A DNA stretch of 64,000 nt from Pezicula radicicola (GCA_003008705.1 PDUO01000012.1:882870-946869), one strand, 5' to 3'. Shown: positions 11,919 to 24,221, counted from the first letter of the stretch. Numbers and translations: made by a program. The notes: generated by a model from the letters alone, not told the origin.

Positions 11919-13534
11919 ATGGTCGAACCATATCGTCTTACCGCAAGTAAAGCTCTTGCGTTGATGAAGAGTGGAGAGTTGACAGTGGAGGATTACGCAA
12001 AATCACTACTCTCCCGTATCAAAGAAAGAGATGCCGAAGTAAAAGCCTGGGTATATCTAGATCCCGAGTTCGTACTTTCACAAGCAAGAAAGCTAGATTC
12101 AATTCCAGCGGAAAAGCGAGGGCCTCTTCACGGTATTGCAGTTGGAGTCAAAGATGTGATTCTCACGAAAGGTACGGGCCTAATCATCAGTGATTCTTCG
12201 AGACACCAAACTGCTTTTAGTAGTCAGCAGGACCAAGCGTGCTAGGAAATCTAGTAGAAGGATTTCATCTCGAAGAATCATCGACGACGACTCCTCACTT
12301 AAACCAAAAATCCGAACTAATACTTTCACAGATATGCCAACCCGTCACAACAGCCCAATATACGCAGAAGAGCCAGCACCTCTCGTTGACGCAGCCCCAA
12401 TAATAACTCTCCGCGCAGCAGGTGCCCTAATCTTCGGCAAGACAACCACCACAGAATTCGCCGCAACAGTCGAAGGCGGTCCCTCTACCAACCCGCACGA
12501 CACTCGCCGTACACCCGGTGGATCCTCATCAGGAAGCGGTGCAGCAGTCGGCGACTACCAAGTACCTATCGGACTCGGGACTCAAACCGGTGGTAGCACG
12601 ATCCGTCCAGGTTCCTTCAACGGAATCTATGCATTCAAGCCAACCTGGGGTTCTATTTCACGTGAGGGTTTAGCTCAATATTCTATGACTTGTGATACCC
12701 TTGGTCTTTACGCTCGCTCTGTTGAAGATTTGGAATTGCTTTCCAGCGTCTTTCAATTAGCGGATGATGAACCTATTGCATCTACGCCATTCGGGATTAA
12801 GGGGGCTAAAATTGCGTTTTGTAAATCTCCTGTGTGGGAGAAAGCTGGTCCTGGGACTATTGGTGCGTGGGGGAAAGCTAAGGAGTTGTTGGTTAAGGAG
12901 GGTGCTGTTGTGGAGGAGATTGAGTTACCTGAGGAGTTTGGGAAGATTAAGGAGTGGCATGCTAATGTGCTTGCTGGTGAGGGGAGGACTTCATTTCTAG
13001 GTAGTAAGTTATATCCCAAAGCTTTTTGATTCGTTTCGGATTTCTTACTGATGAATTTTTCTTTTGTGTTGTAGATTATTTGTTGGCGAAGGATAAGATG
13101 AATACCATGCTTCACGGCCATGTTGAGAATAAAACAAAGTTGAGTCGAAAAGCCCAGCTTGAGAGTTATGATGGCTGTGCGCGTCTACGTCCTGTTTGGG
13201 ATGAGATTGCTAGTAAATATGATGCTGTGTTTACACCAAGTGTTGTAGATGAAGCACCCTTAGGAATTGAAAGTACTGGTGATGCTGTAAGTTTTTACCC
13301 CAGAGTCTCTCCAATCTATTATTTAAGCTAATGTAACTTTAGTCATTCTGCTCGATGTGGACGATTCTTCAAGTGCCTTGTCTTAATGTCCCAGGCTTCG
13401 CGGGTGAGAATGGCTTACCCGTTGGGTTGACATTGGTTGGTCCTAGGTATTACGATTTGCATGTGCTGCACGCTGGGAAGAGTATTGGAGAGGTGTTTGA
13501 GAAGGAGGGTGGCTGGCAGCACAAGCTTTTTTAA
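11919..13534 (+). CDS. Amidase-signature hydrolase, four exons
   Basis: Exons 11919-12171, 12332-13003, 13075-13286 and 13343-13534 join in frame to 442 residues. The protein belongs to the amidase-signature family (fungal amidase/Asp-tRNA(Asn)/Glu-tRNA(Gln) amidotransferase A-like). Visible catalytic elements are the Lys of GVKD near residue 78, the GGSSSGSG loop near 147-154 with the cis-Ser, and the nucleophile Ser of TGGSTIRPG near 173. The family hydrolyses amide bonds of small molecules through a Ser-cisSer-Lys triad. There is no signal peptide, so the enzyme is probably cytosolic. The first intron is long (160 nt) and contains a TAG-rich segment. At the second donor, GTAGTA at 13001 or GTAAGT at 13004 both keep frame; the latter is the stronger site. 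The length is slightly below that of many amidases, and the substrate cannot be predicted. Confidence 0.9.
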
Positions 13535-15362
13535 CTATAAACGTTATATATAGAAACCAATTTTGATAAGGCCGTTGGTCGTTACTAGTAGTGTGCGAAG
13601 TTGATTGTGAGTGCATTGGGGGAATGATACACCAAGGATCAGCCGACATTTCTTGTTCTCAAGCGAGCAAAAAACAACAGTGCAACGCATATACGCGAGA
13701 CAGTAAATCCAGATTCTCACGAAATTGCGTGTTTTATTCGTCGGTATGACCGGTGGGCAAGACTATATATAATTGAGAAAGGTGAGATGTGATTGATATT
13801 GTTGAGAACCTGGTAGTTGCAAAAGCTTCGAACCATTTACGTCACAACGCCAAGATACCCATTGCCATCTAATCAGGAATCGTTCTCACGAAGCTCATCT
13901 AGCTCTTTCTTACCTCACCTTTGAATTTGTGATACTTGATGGATTTGAAACTCCAGTATTACTGACATGATCGTAATAAAACTCGGTGTGATTGGTTTTC
14001 CGTGACAGTATATGAACCCTCGAGCACAATATATGAAAATGAAGAACTGTCTGAATTGTCTGATCTTCCTAAAATAAGTGGGAGGCAGTAGGCCTTTATA
14101 TATACAAGTTGGGCATCAATTCGTGCCTAAATCCCATACAAAATGACCGATTTCGGATGCAGGGCAATTGCGCGTAGAGCGCTACAATAGAAAATCAAAT
14201 TGGTGGGCAAAAGGCCCGAAAAAGAAGCAGCAATTATGGCCCACAATGAAGATATACTAACACTTGACCAAAAATGGGCTTCAATGGCTGACACAGTAAG
14301 ACTTAGTATTAGCGCAAAGACATTGCATGAATATCATCCTGACTCCTGCTTCATTGGTGCTCCTTTAAAAGGCCAGATTCGTTTAAAAGTGATCACTAGA
14401 AGGAAAAGAAAACGCTTTAATTGCTTACTTTCAACACCTATCACAGCTTTAACAAGTGCTGATCTTAATATCCCAAATAATTATGCAGAGCACAGGACAA
14501 TAAGCCGTCTCAGAGAAACATGAAGTTGGACATATAGTCACTTCCAAAATGTATATTGTATCCTCATAGATATCATTGCTAAGAAGTATACTTTAAACTT
14601 TACGCCTTCGAAGCCACTCCCAGTAAATATAGACTGTCAGATTCACAAACTCATACACCTAGATATATCTGCAAACGTCTTATTGAATGCAAATAAAATA
14701 TTGTCTTACTATTCTAAGGAAAAGTCGCCAAAGTACCTACGTAACTATATGGAGTTACCGCTTATGTTGACGAGTCATTGAGCTAATGAATACGGGAAGC
14801 GAGCGACGAAGGCGTCAAGCCACACAAGACAACGAGCTCCAGTACGTCAATATAATGCGGGTACTGCTGACTAAATATCCAATAGTATCTTCATGAATTC
14901 CAAAAGCAGGAAGTTGTAAGCACTATCAACATTTACGCACGGATAAAGTACGTTAAGAAAGAAAGCTCGATTCGATGACAAGGCTCGAGACCGCAAACAG
15001 AAAAATGAGTGAGAAATAAGTTGGTTGCGTAGAGTATATAGAATTGAATGGCTTAGTGAGACCACGCACGAACAGAAAAGTGAGTGAAAAATAAGCTGGT
15101 TGCTTTGAGTATATAGAATTGAGAATTCTCCCACTAATTTGTGTCTTTGAAATGGTATTTTTGAGATCTGAAGAACACAAGATAACTCGACTGCGGAAAT
15201 AGTGGAACACTTGTCACATATCTGAATCTGATACGCCTTACTACAGGAAAGGTGGATCGTGATAATTCTCACACCACTCTTGACCCCCCAAGACCTCAAC
15301 ATAATCACCACTTCGAAATACGCACTTAATACTCACCTGCTTGCAATTTGCAATATCCAAAC
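13535..15362. other. Intergenic, no supported gene
   Basis: An ATG frame from 14236 to 14523 (about 95 residues) has no recognisable domain and ends in low-information sequence, so it is not called. The rest holds only short frames. A local tandem duplication at 14988-15125 is listed separately. Confidence 0.4.
14988..15125. repeat. Two-copy tandem repeat of about 70 bases
   Basis: Both copies contain GAACAGAAA or AAACAGAAA, GTGAGTGARAAATAAG, TGGTTGC and GAGTATATAGAATTGA. They end about 70 bases apart, the second at about 15124. They lie some 240 bases upstream of the glycosyltransferase ATG, so they could be part of its promoter, but nothing in the sequence shows a function. Confidence 0.6.
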
Positions 15363-16746
15363 ATGGCTGTCGGTTCGAAACCACTCGTACTGATATGTTG
15401 TACTCCAGTGAGTGTTAACTTGCCTAGCCTGTATCGTTAAACGCTAATAAGCACAGGTCTATGGACACTTAATGCCAATTGTATCCATTGCAAAAGCACT
15501 TATCGCTCGAGGATACGAAGTGACGTTCTGTACTGGATCTGTTTACAAAGACCTGATACAAGCAACCGGAGCCACTTTTGTTCCTCTGGAAGGATACGGC
15601 GACTACACAGAAGCCGACCTCCCAACAAAATTCGCAGCCAGAGCTGCCTTACCACCAGGACCAATCCAGTTGATTTATGACTTGGAAAATGTCTTCGTTA
15701 GATCCATGGAGTCTCAATGGCAATGCCAACAAAAAGCATTACGGCATTTGAAGGAAATCAAACCTGGAAGACAAATAGCTCTTTTAACTGAGGCTTGTTT
15801 CTTGGGCTCTTTACCAACTTACCTCGGTGCACCAGGTGTTCAACCTTCTGCAACCATCGGGATCGGTGTTGTTCCCGTCGTTCTTTCAAGCATAGATCTA
15901 CCTCCCCTAGGACCAGGATTACCACCAGACAGCACGCCAGAAGGCCGGAAGAGGAATATTGCCAGCCACAAACAGTTCATGGAAGTGTTCTCAAGTCCAA
16001 TGAGGATGTTCCAAGATATTTTAAAGACTCTCGGGGCTAGAAACGAAGAGAGATTCTTTTTCGATTCTATATATCTCCTTCCGGAACGCTTTGTTCAGAT
16101 GTGTTTGCCATCTGTCGAGTATCCTCGAAGTGACGCTCCATCTAGCATTCGCTTTGCTGGAAAGCTTCCTCCTTGTGGGCATGCCCAGATGACAAATCCC
16201 CCAGCCTGGTGGAGTGACATCGCCACTAATTCTGACAAGAAGAAGATTGTGTTTGTATGTCAGGGAACGGTTGCGACAAATATCGAGGAGCTCATTATCC
16301 CGACGATGTTGGCTTTCAAAGATAGCGAGGATGTGATAGTGGTGGCTGCCTTGGGAAAAGTGGGAGCAATACTTCCGCCCGGTACGCCAGTTCCGGCCAA
16401 TGCTCGCGTTGCCGACTTCATACCTTTTGATGATGTTTTGCCTTATTGTGATGCATTCGTCACAAATGGTGGCTACGGTGGATTTCAACACGGTATTGGT
16501 AATGGAATACCTATGGTGTTGGGGGGAGCCACAGAAGATAAACCGGAAGTTGCTGCACGAGCTGAATGGTGTGGAGTAGGCATCAATCTCAGAACGGCAA
16601 CTCCAACACCGGAAGCTTTGAAAGAGGCTGTGACGACGATATTTTCTGACCAAAAGTATAAGAAAAGGGCCTTGGAACTCCAGGAAGAGACAAAGGCGTA
16701 TGATCCCATTTCAGTCCTTATTGACAACATGAATGAGCTGCTATGA
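15363..16746 (+). CDS. UDP-glycosyltransferase, GT1/MGT type
   Basis: A 15-codon first exon (15363-15407) is joined by a 49-nt intron to a second exon (15457-16746), giving 444 residues. The N-terminus forms the first Rossmann strand of a GT-B fold, with GHLMPIVSIAKALIARGYEV right after the junction. The donor-binding C-terminal half carries the nucleotide-sugar motif region around residue 350, with TNGGYGGFQHGIGNGIPMV followed by EDKPEVAARAEW. This matches the GT1 family of macrolide- and flavonoid-type glycosyltransferases. The enzyme would transfer a sugar from a UDP donor to a small lipophilic acceptor such as a secondary metabolite or xenobiotic. There is no signal peptide or membrane anchor. 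No biosynthetic genes sit beside it, so a detoxification role is possible but is inference. The single short intron just after the start codon is unusual but clean (GTGAGT...CACAG). Confidence 0.9.
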
Positions 16747-18282
16747 ATGGAGTTTGTAGAAAGTAAACACCATAAAAATGATAGATGTTACGGTTTCCAA
16801 AGAGACTGGGTAGGACATTATTTCTCAACTTGGAGAACTAGTTGCAGGTCTTGAAATAAAAGCTAGTAAAGGTGACAGAACAGTGGTCCTAGCCACATCT
16901 GGAGCGAAGACGAGATTTTCTAACACTGCTCAACCAAAATTTCCATACTAATTCTAGTGAGACTAATCATCCAACTCTAATGAAGCTCCCAGAAATAAAG
17001 CGCTGTCATGTTGTATACCTAGTATACTACCATTTCCATTAAATACCAACACTCTCGAAAATACAGTATCGGGTAATCGTTACACTACGGCAAATCATGA
17101 GCCTCGCATCTGCCGAATACTTGTAATTTATACGCAGTACGCGAGTAATAAAGCGGGAAATCAACACCTTGAGATCCATCATCATGCATCAAAACTCAAA
17201 TAATTGTCTCTGTCTCTGATGAAAGCTTACCCGAATTTCATATTACAAGTCTTGTAAATACGATACGACTGTATTCGAGATTTGAACTGTCTGCTGCTCT
17301 TCAAACACAACGCCACGTTTTTTGTCCATCTGGGTATTTAGCGACAAGAAAGACGGCAATTATTTTCGGCAGCCGAAGTACAATCATGAAAGTACCGTAC
17401 CTAAGACGTGAAAACAAGCCTTTAAAGCTTGACGAGATCTTATTTCTTTTTGATCAGACGTCAGGTGTGAAAGTTAATGAACTTACCGATATTGACGAAA
17501 AAAGAAGGTTAAGAAAATACTTTGGCATGTGCGCACGGGGTCTCTAGAAACGTGGAAATTAACGAGTCTCCCTACCTACAGTACCAACTGACATCGTTCT
17601 AGAATCCATCAAGAACGATGTTTTTAGCCCTTTACCTCTGTCCGGTACCTAGTGCTTATGTAGTGTACAGTAGTGTGCTGTATCTACGGGATCTAAATGC
17701 CAGTCCCCGTTTCAGTCCCAGTTCCAATACTTGAGTTGAGAGTATTCCGCGTTCCGTCAGTCCAGTCTTTTCACCTCGGAACAAACCTAAAAACCTTCTT
17801 TTATTCCAAATCTGGAAATCGATATGGCCGAAATTTCTAGGGTCCCCACCACTCATATCAAGTATTGAAATAAAATTGCATTATTTGGGATTTTAATTGG
17901 TTGGACGAAGGTTTGGTGGAGTTCTCCAGGAAATTCCCCCCAGTCTCCGCCAATGCTACCCCGTACACACCGAATCAGGTTTAGCGAACCCCGGACCCGG
18001 AGAACTTCTTGGGAAGATTTCGGAGGTGATTTCTGGGGTTTGTGTTGTTGTAACAGGGTAGATACACGTCTCGTCCCGCGGCAATATTTCTTTGTTTATC
18101 TTTCCTTCCCCGCGTTTGCATAGTTTACGCCGAGGACTTGGGATTAAGGGACTTATTGTATCTGTATAGTGTTGTAATTGTGTCGATTATAGTGGTCACT
18201 CATAAATAAGGTGTAATACTAGGGTGTTACAAGGTCCCATACCTAGTAAATTGACTGGTCCCCGCTGTCAGTAAGGAATCAG
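16747..18282. other. Intergenic, no supported gene
   Basis: Only short unsupported frames occur. The sequence has ordinary composition with scattered GTACTG and GGTACC motifs and no clear repeat until the inverted-repeat element that starts at 18283. Confidence 0.4.
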
Positions 18283-18564
18283 GATACGTCGTCCCCCCCC
18301 CCCTAGTACTTCGCCGCCCCCCCTTCCCTGATTTTCCCACCAAATTCAAGTCTTACTTATTAATCGTCGGCCGACGATTAAATATTTTAAAATAACAACG
18401 CAAAGGAAATATACTATATAACACTAACTAACTAGCCCTTACCATCCTAACCCTACTAACCTTAACCCCTAACCCCTAACATATCCTAAATAACTTAGAG
18501 GTATCCTCTATTTGCAGGGGGAGGAGGGGGGAACGGCGAAGTACTTAGGGGGGATCGGCGTATC
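18283..18564. mobile_element. Inverted-repeat element with C-rich termini
   Basis: A 282-base segment has roughly 45-base inverted ends. The left end reads GATACGTCGT, a run of 11 C, TAGTACTTCGCCG and a run of 7 C. The right end read in reverse is GATACGCCGAT, a run of 6 C, TAAGTACTTCGCCG and another C-rich run. The interior holds a perfect 20-base palindrome at 18361-18380 (TAATCGTCGG and its complement) and a telomere-like tract of CCTAACCC and CCCCTAAC units at about 18434-18480. No coding frame fits. It looks like a MITE or foldback element. A clear target-site duplication was not found, although GTCAGTAAGGA and GTCAGCAAGGA occur at 18267 and 18572, just outside the two ends. Confidence 0.6.
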
Positions 18565-19122
18565 ATCACCCGTCAGCAAGGAGGATGCAAGGACGGCACA
18601 GACTTATCGATTCTTGTAGTATGACCCAGTAGTTTTCAAGATTTCAGCCATTTTGAGGTAATGGAGATAAATTGAGTGGGTGATACGATCGTATGGTAAC
18701 TGCCGTGTATGAGTCCCGGTTTTGGTGGGAAGAGACCGCCGAAATTCTAGTAGCTGAGACTATTGTGCCTCCCGTACTGTATGATGTGCATTATTCAGCC
18801 TTTCATCGATACTGTAGTGCTGTTGGAATATTTTATGTATGTGGAGCAGGGGCTAATCCATACCGTCATCCATGATATCAGTGGAGTGGTGTACAAGTGG
18901 CAGGGAAGTATTTTTTTATATTTATAAAGTAAGCGTGTCCCACCACGTTTTTTTATTACTTGTGCTTGTACAAGTTCAGTTCAGTAGTACATGTACAATC
19001 TGAGTCTGGCCTATTTTCGACGTCGCAACATTTCCACCAGTTCCTGCTGATTGGAACTGAGCACTTTGGATATCGTTCGTAAATCGGATAACATCGGTCT
19101 GTAAAGAGAATAGGCAAACAAG
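18565..19122. other. Upstream region of the MFS gene
   Basis: No gene is supported here. A 60-codon frame at 18693-18875 lacks any domain. The final part is the probable promoter and leader of the transporter gene starting at 19123. Confidence 0.4.
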
Positions 19123-21258
19123 ATGGATCAAAATTTGGACGAGCGGGTAAGTGCGCTCTGCTCTGTTTTTATTATTTGTTGTGAACCTTGTGGCGAAACA
19201 CTTGCTAACAGGTTTGATTTCTTGCGTACAAATAGGCAGTCCATGAGTTGGAGCAGGAACTCCATACTGAAATCTATCCTGGTACGGAAATTATGACGGA
19301 TGTTGGGTCGCATCACTTTGTCAAAGGAGGGGATTCCGGAGTTTTAGTTCCTCAACCTAGCGATGACCCTCACGATCCTCTTGTAAGCAAGCAGCAACCC
19401 CACCTACATTTGCATGTTTTCGAGGTGAAGTAAAGATAGCTGATTATTGGATTGGGGATGGATTAGAATTGGAATCCGTTTTGGAAAGCTTCGGCTATGT
19501 TTTGTGCGACTTTTGTTTCTTTCTCTCAGGGATTTGGTCCGCTTGCCTTGGCTCCTATGGTATATATCACCCATCTTATCTATTATAGGAGTACCTTACT
19601 AACCTTTTTGAAGTTCGGAGATTATATCGTTGCGTTTGATTCGAATTTGGCGGATGTTATTCAATTTACGGGTATTGCTATTCTTGTACTAGGATTTAGC
19701 AACTTCATCTGGTACGGTTTGACTTGTCGAAAATAATCAGACAATTGCTAAACTAACACTTGGTAAAAGGGTTCCAATCCAAACATGCTTCGGAAGAAGA
19801 CCTGTTCTTATTCTTTCCACACTTATATGTATGGGATCAAGTATCTGGAGAGCACGAGCAAACACATACGGAAGTTTCATGGGAGCTTGCGTGTAAGTTG
19901 ATCCCACACCTCTGGATCTTCTCCTCCTCCTTTCTCACACTGCAATCTAGTTTAAACGGTATCGGAGCAGGACCAGCAGAAACAGCACAACCAACAATTA
20001 TCGCAGACGTAATGTTTCTACACGACAGAGGGAAATATAACACCCTATACTTCGCCTTCTATTTCGGTTCCTTAATGGTAGGACCCATAGTCTCAGGACC
20101 TATGGCCGCACATCTCGGATGGCGATCCTTCTGGTGGCTCAATACAGGAATCCTAGCTGCATGCGCCATCTGCTGTATCTTCCTATTCCCAGAAACCAAA
20201 TACAAGCGCGATTTCGTACCTAGTAACAGCACTGTCTCAACTGGTTCCCCTTTAAAATCCAGCTCAGCTGAGATGATTGAACAATCTACTTCTACCGACG
20301 GTGTAGATGGAGTAGATTATGCAGATCCGGAAAAGAGAGCAGCCCTTCAAACTTCGAGGACTCAAGCTACTGGGAACGGGAACGGGAACCGAAATGGGAA
20401 TCTTGAACATGTTCATACACATGAAGATCCTTGGTTAGGTCGAGGAAAACCAAGCAAAGCACAACTTAAACTCTGGCAACCGTACGAAGGAAATATACTT
20501 CAAGAACTTATCCTCCCCTGGTACCTTCTCACCTTCCCAATCGTCGAATTCTCCGCCTTCGTAGTCAGCTGGTCCGCATCCTCCTTCCTAACCCTAAACC
20601 TCACACAATCCCAAGCCTTCGCCGCACCACCCTACAACTTCTCGAGCCAAGCAATCGGATTTTTCAACTTCGCAATCTTGGTTGGGGGGTTGATTGGTTT
20701 ATTTACTGCGGGGCCTCTTAGTGATTTTGTGGCTGCGAAATTGACGAAGAGGAATAGGGGAATTAGGGAACCCGAGATGAGATTGTTGAGTATGATTCCT
20801 TATGTTGTTATTATGATTATTGGGAATATTGTTGTGGCTTTGGGGTATGAGAATGGTTGGGATTGGAAAGTGAGTTCTTTTCCCCTTTTCTTTTCTATAC
20901 CACAACAGTAAAATATTCGAAACTAACAATTCGAAAAAAACAGGTCATAGTAATAATCGGTTTCACATGCGCCGGAATCCAAGTAGCCGCCCTCCCAGCA
21001 ATCGCTTCAACCTACAGCGTCGACTCCTATAAACCCGTCTCAGGAGCAATCTTCGTAGCAATAACAGTCAACAAAAACGTATGGGGTTATGGATTTTCTA
21101 AATTTATTACTCCTTGGATTGAGAAGGATGGATATATTCCTCCTATTATGACTAATATGGCTCTTATTACTTTGTGGTGTTCTACGGGGGTTATCTTTTG
21201 GTATTTTGGGAAGAGGTTTAGGAAGTGGACTAGGAATTCTAAGGTTCATGCTATGTGA
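19123..21258 (+). CDS. MFS transporter, DHA1-like, seven exons
   Basis: Exons 19123-19146, 19236-19382, 19467-19559, 19614-19711, 19770-19892, 19951-20869 and 20944-21258 join in frame to 572 residues. After a soluble N-terminus the protein shows the layout of a 12-helix major facilitator: NWNPFWKASAMFCATF begins helix 1, GIAILVLGFSNFIWVP the second segment, and the CFGRRPVLI loop is the conserved motif A region. GPAETAQPTIIADVMF lies in helices 4-5, with a cytosolic loop of about 90 residues and six more helices after it. The NTLYFAFYFGSLMVGP and LGWRSFWWLN segments are typical of fungal drug:H+ antiporters of the DHA1/HOL-like group. It should export small molecules or take up polyamine-like substrates at the plasma membrane; the substrate is not predictable. 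The 8-codon first exon is small, but all junctions are canonical. Confidence 0.88.
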
Positions 21259-21649
21259 GAAGTTTTGGGGGTTGGTTGGTGTTGTGGATATTTGTTGGTT
21301 TTGTTTGGATTTTGGGTTTTTGTTGAGGTGGGATGGATTATTATAAAAGGTCTTAATGGCTAGATCTTATAGAAATTGAAAGGTATTCTATTTAATGCGG
21401 TGCCTGCTGTGTAATTATATAGTGTATCTAGCAGTACAAAAAAATAGTTACGTAGGTAAGAGCAAAAGGTCTTTCGCTTTAATAACTTAATCTAAGTAAC
21501 TCACCTGGTCTAAGTTACAGGTAAGCATTCTCAGTATTCAGTAGATTTTAGGTTCACGAATTGTTGTGCTGTATCTGATATTGGATTGTTATGTACAAAT
21601 AAGGTACTGTCGTACAAATGATACTCTACAAAAACCTCTCTCACACAAT
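21259..21649. terminator. Shared 3' region of two convergent genes
   Basis: This 391-base interval lies between the stop codons of the plus-strand and minus-strand transporters and must contain both 3' ends. It is T- and G-rich on the left, with ATTATAAAAGG at about 21341. No separate polyadenylation signal was resolved. Confidence 0.35.
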
Positions 21650-23444
21650 CTAAACCTTCTCATCATTCCTCTCATTCATCTTCAACACCTCCCTCTTCCT
21701 CTCCTTCACCTCCTCCTCCCTCTTAGCCCTCGCCTCCCTCCACTTAGGACCCCACCTCATAGCCACAATCAACATCGGACTAAGCGCAACCATCAACAGC
21801 CCAACAAAAGTATAACTCCACCCAATACCAATAGCATCAACAAGCGGGAGAATCAAAGCCGTAGCCCCAGCACCTAATAAACACCTAACAAGATTATAAG
21901 CAGCAGTAGCGCTACCAGCCTTTTCCGGATTGATATCAATAATCAAAACACTAACGGCTTGCGACGAAGCAATTAATCCATAACCCATCAAAACCAAAAA
22001 GATAATAGGACCAGCAATACTAGTTCGAGCTTGTAATACCCATCCATAACCTATGGTACTTGCAGCTGCGAAATAAACCATGGGAAGAGCAATCTGCAAA
22101 CGAACTTTCTCAATCGGAAAATCTTTGAGGTTTTGTTGTCGACCCTTTTTGATTTCGATCCCGAGTCTTTTGGCGTGGCGGCGGTAGTTCCAGTCGATCA
22201 TTTTTCCTTGGGTGAATGCTGCTATGATACATCCTCCGCTGATGGGTAAGAACATGAGTCCGACAATTGTATCGTTATAACCGTAGATTTCTTTAAGTTG
22301 TGATGACATGCCTGAGAGCACGGCATAGAAGCCTGCGTAGACTATACCGGCGAAGAAGAGAATTATAAAGGCTTCCTTCTCAAATACGATAAGTAATGTA
22401 GCTAGTGGATTCGGGAATCTGATTCGACGTTTCCTAGCTAGAGCATCTCGTTCAGCATAGTCAGGTAGAATGCCTTGCGCCGCTCGCTTCTTCTCATCGA
22501 TATAGTTCGTCAGAGATCGATTCCAGGTTGGTGGTGGTATGGTGCCGTCCCCAACGATTTTTCTGCATGTCTCTGGGAAGAAGAGGACAAGTGGGATGAA
22601 GAATACTATAGCGAACATGGTCAGGAACCAGAAGATCCAATGCCAGCCTGCGTATTGTGAGAGTACACCTCCAACAATTGGACCGACTGATGGTGCTAGG
22701 ACACCTGGAAGGGAAGTAATGGCGATGTATTTTCCTCGCTCGGCCGATGTTGCAATATCGGCTATTACTGCGTTGGCGAGAGCCACTGTTCCGCTGCTCC
22801 CCGTAGACTGTACCATTCGAAGGACCAAGAGTGCTACGTAGTTAGTCTGAAGAGCAAGAGCAATACAAGCGGCGATGTAGGTAACGAAGCAGACAATATA
22901 AGCCGGTCGACGTCCAGCAGTATCCGAGAAACCGCCTATGAAAGCAGGAGCAACAGCTTGGAAGATCTGTGGGGGGAAACCATTAGCATAGAACAAATAG
23001 AGCAGAGAGGTTGAATGACAGCAGGGTAGGCACCATATAAGTAGTCATAGTCAAGTTGATATCGCTACTTGAAACCTTAAGATCACTCGCCATAGTATTC
23101 AGAGCCGGAAAGTAGATCTGGGTAGAAAGAGGCGAGAATAATGCTCCGCACGTAGCCGTGAGGACGAGGAATCTCTTCTCCCATGCTCCAAACGAGGAAT
23201 ACATGACGTCCGAAGCGTTGGTTGTTGTATTTTCAACTGCCGATTTTTGCTCGCCTTGAACTCGTTGCCCGACATTATCCTGTTGAGGCAATTCCTGAAT
23301 TGCATTTTCGTGTCCAGTAATTCCCTCTTCAGGAGGAGGTTTGTCTTTGGCCACAGCGCCATTCTCCTTCGCCTCTAGTTCATCAGTATTGTCGGCTACT
23401 CGTACGTCCTGCAAGACCTTGTCTTCATGTCCAACAGCAGCCAT
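21650..23444 (-). CDS. MFS transporter, DHA1 Dtr1/Qdr-like
   Basis: Exon 1 is 23444-23034 and exon 2 is 22966-21650, separated by a 67-nt GT-AG intron; 575 residues. The N-terminal 85 residues are hydrophilic and rich in Asp, Glu and Gln. Helix 1 (FLVLTATCGALFSPLSTQIY) is followed by FPALNTMASDLKVS and NLTMTTYM, joined across the intron to IFQAVAPAFIGGFSDTAGRR, which is the classic helix 1-2 and motif A signature of the fungal Dtr1/Qdr branch of DHA1 drug:H+ antiporters. Helix 5 contains the antiporter motif region GVLAPSVGPIVGG. The C-terminus is a charged tail rich in Arg, Lys and Glu. The protein should be a plasma-membrane multidrug or organic-compound exporter. It is convergent with the transporter at 19123-21258 but differs clearly from it in sequence and intron number, so the pair is not a recent tandem duplication. 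Confidence 0.92.
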
Positions 23445-24221
23445 TCCGTCGCCTAAAAAAAGTGAATAGGAGAAGCTAAACTCAACAACGTTTTAGCAAG
23501 GTGAAACACATAGCAAGATTTAGAAGAAGAAAAGACAAATGCTACTTATCCTTCCAAAGAGATTCATGCTACCTCACGAGAAAAACAGAATTGCAGGGGT
23601 GTATCGGTGAAGGACGTGCCGATATGGTACCTAGTCCGGATTTAACACTTGACTCCGTAAATAAGGTAATTCCAGGCACCTGGTGAACCAATGGGCTAGC
23701 CTTGACTTAGGAAGCGTGTGCTTTCTTGTGATTTTATTCTCAGCCTTACAACATGCGATCGGATCCGATTAAAGGAGTCGGAGTCCTAAGGTGTGGGAAT
23801 GGAGATAGTCGTACGGAGGTAATACATGACAACAGTGTTCCGCGATGCGACCCTAGCTATGAAGGTAGGCTTCTAAACTGAGCCTCCTGAGTGAGTTTTT
23901 GTAAGACATTATCTTATAAGTAGAGTATCACGCCCTTTCAACTTCGAAACCATAACTTATTTGCAATAGCGCTTATTCGCCTATACAGGTAACTCGCTTG
24001 ATTTGAGCAATTCATCCCCGAACAGTAATATGTCCAGAGAGTCTCATTGGAGAGAAAAGCAATGTATGCATTACAAGGTAAATAAATGATCAGGGCTTAC
24101 TGTGAGAGGTAAAAAAAAATGCCAACTTGCCTGCGTCAACGCAACCATATGCCCCAATAGGATTTAAGAATCACCAGCGCCTTCCCAAATGCCTCCAAAT
24201 TCAACAATGCCGCTCTTAATT
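23445..24221. other. Intergenic between MFS and GGPP synthase genes
   Basis: This is the promoter side of the minus-strand transporter and the 3' side of the GGPP synthase gene. No additional coding frame or repeat is evident. Confidence 0.4.

Noticed and set aside
14200..14523. Open frame with an ATG at 14236
   Set aside because: No recognisable domain, no conservation evidence possible here, and the neighbouring sequence is ordinary intergenic DNA.
16021..16653. Long minus-strand frame opposite the glycosyltransferase
   Set aside because: It is the antisense shadow of a well-supported coding exon and has no domain of its own.
21484..21520. Segment resembling the MITE interior (AAGTAACTCAC)
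   Set aside because: Only a short match without inverted ends; not enough to call a third copy.
22475..22841. Plus-strand frames inside the minus-strand MFS gene
   Set aside because: Shadows of the transporter coding sequence.
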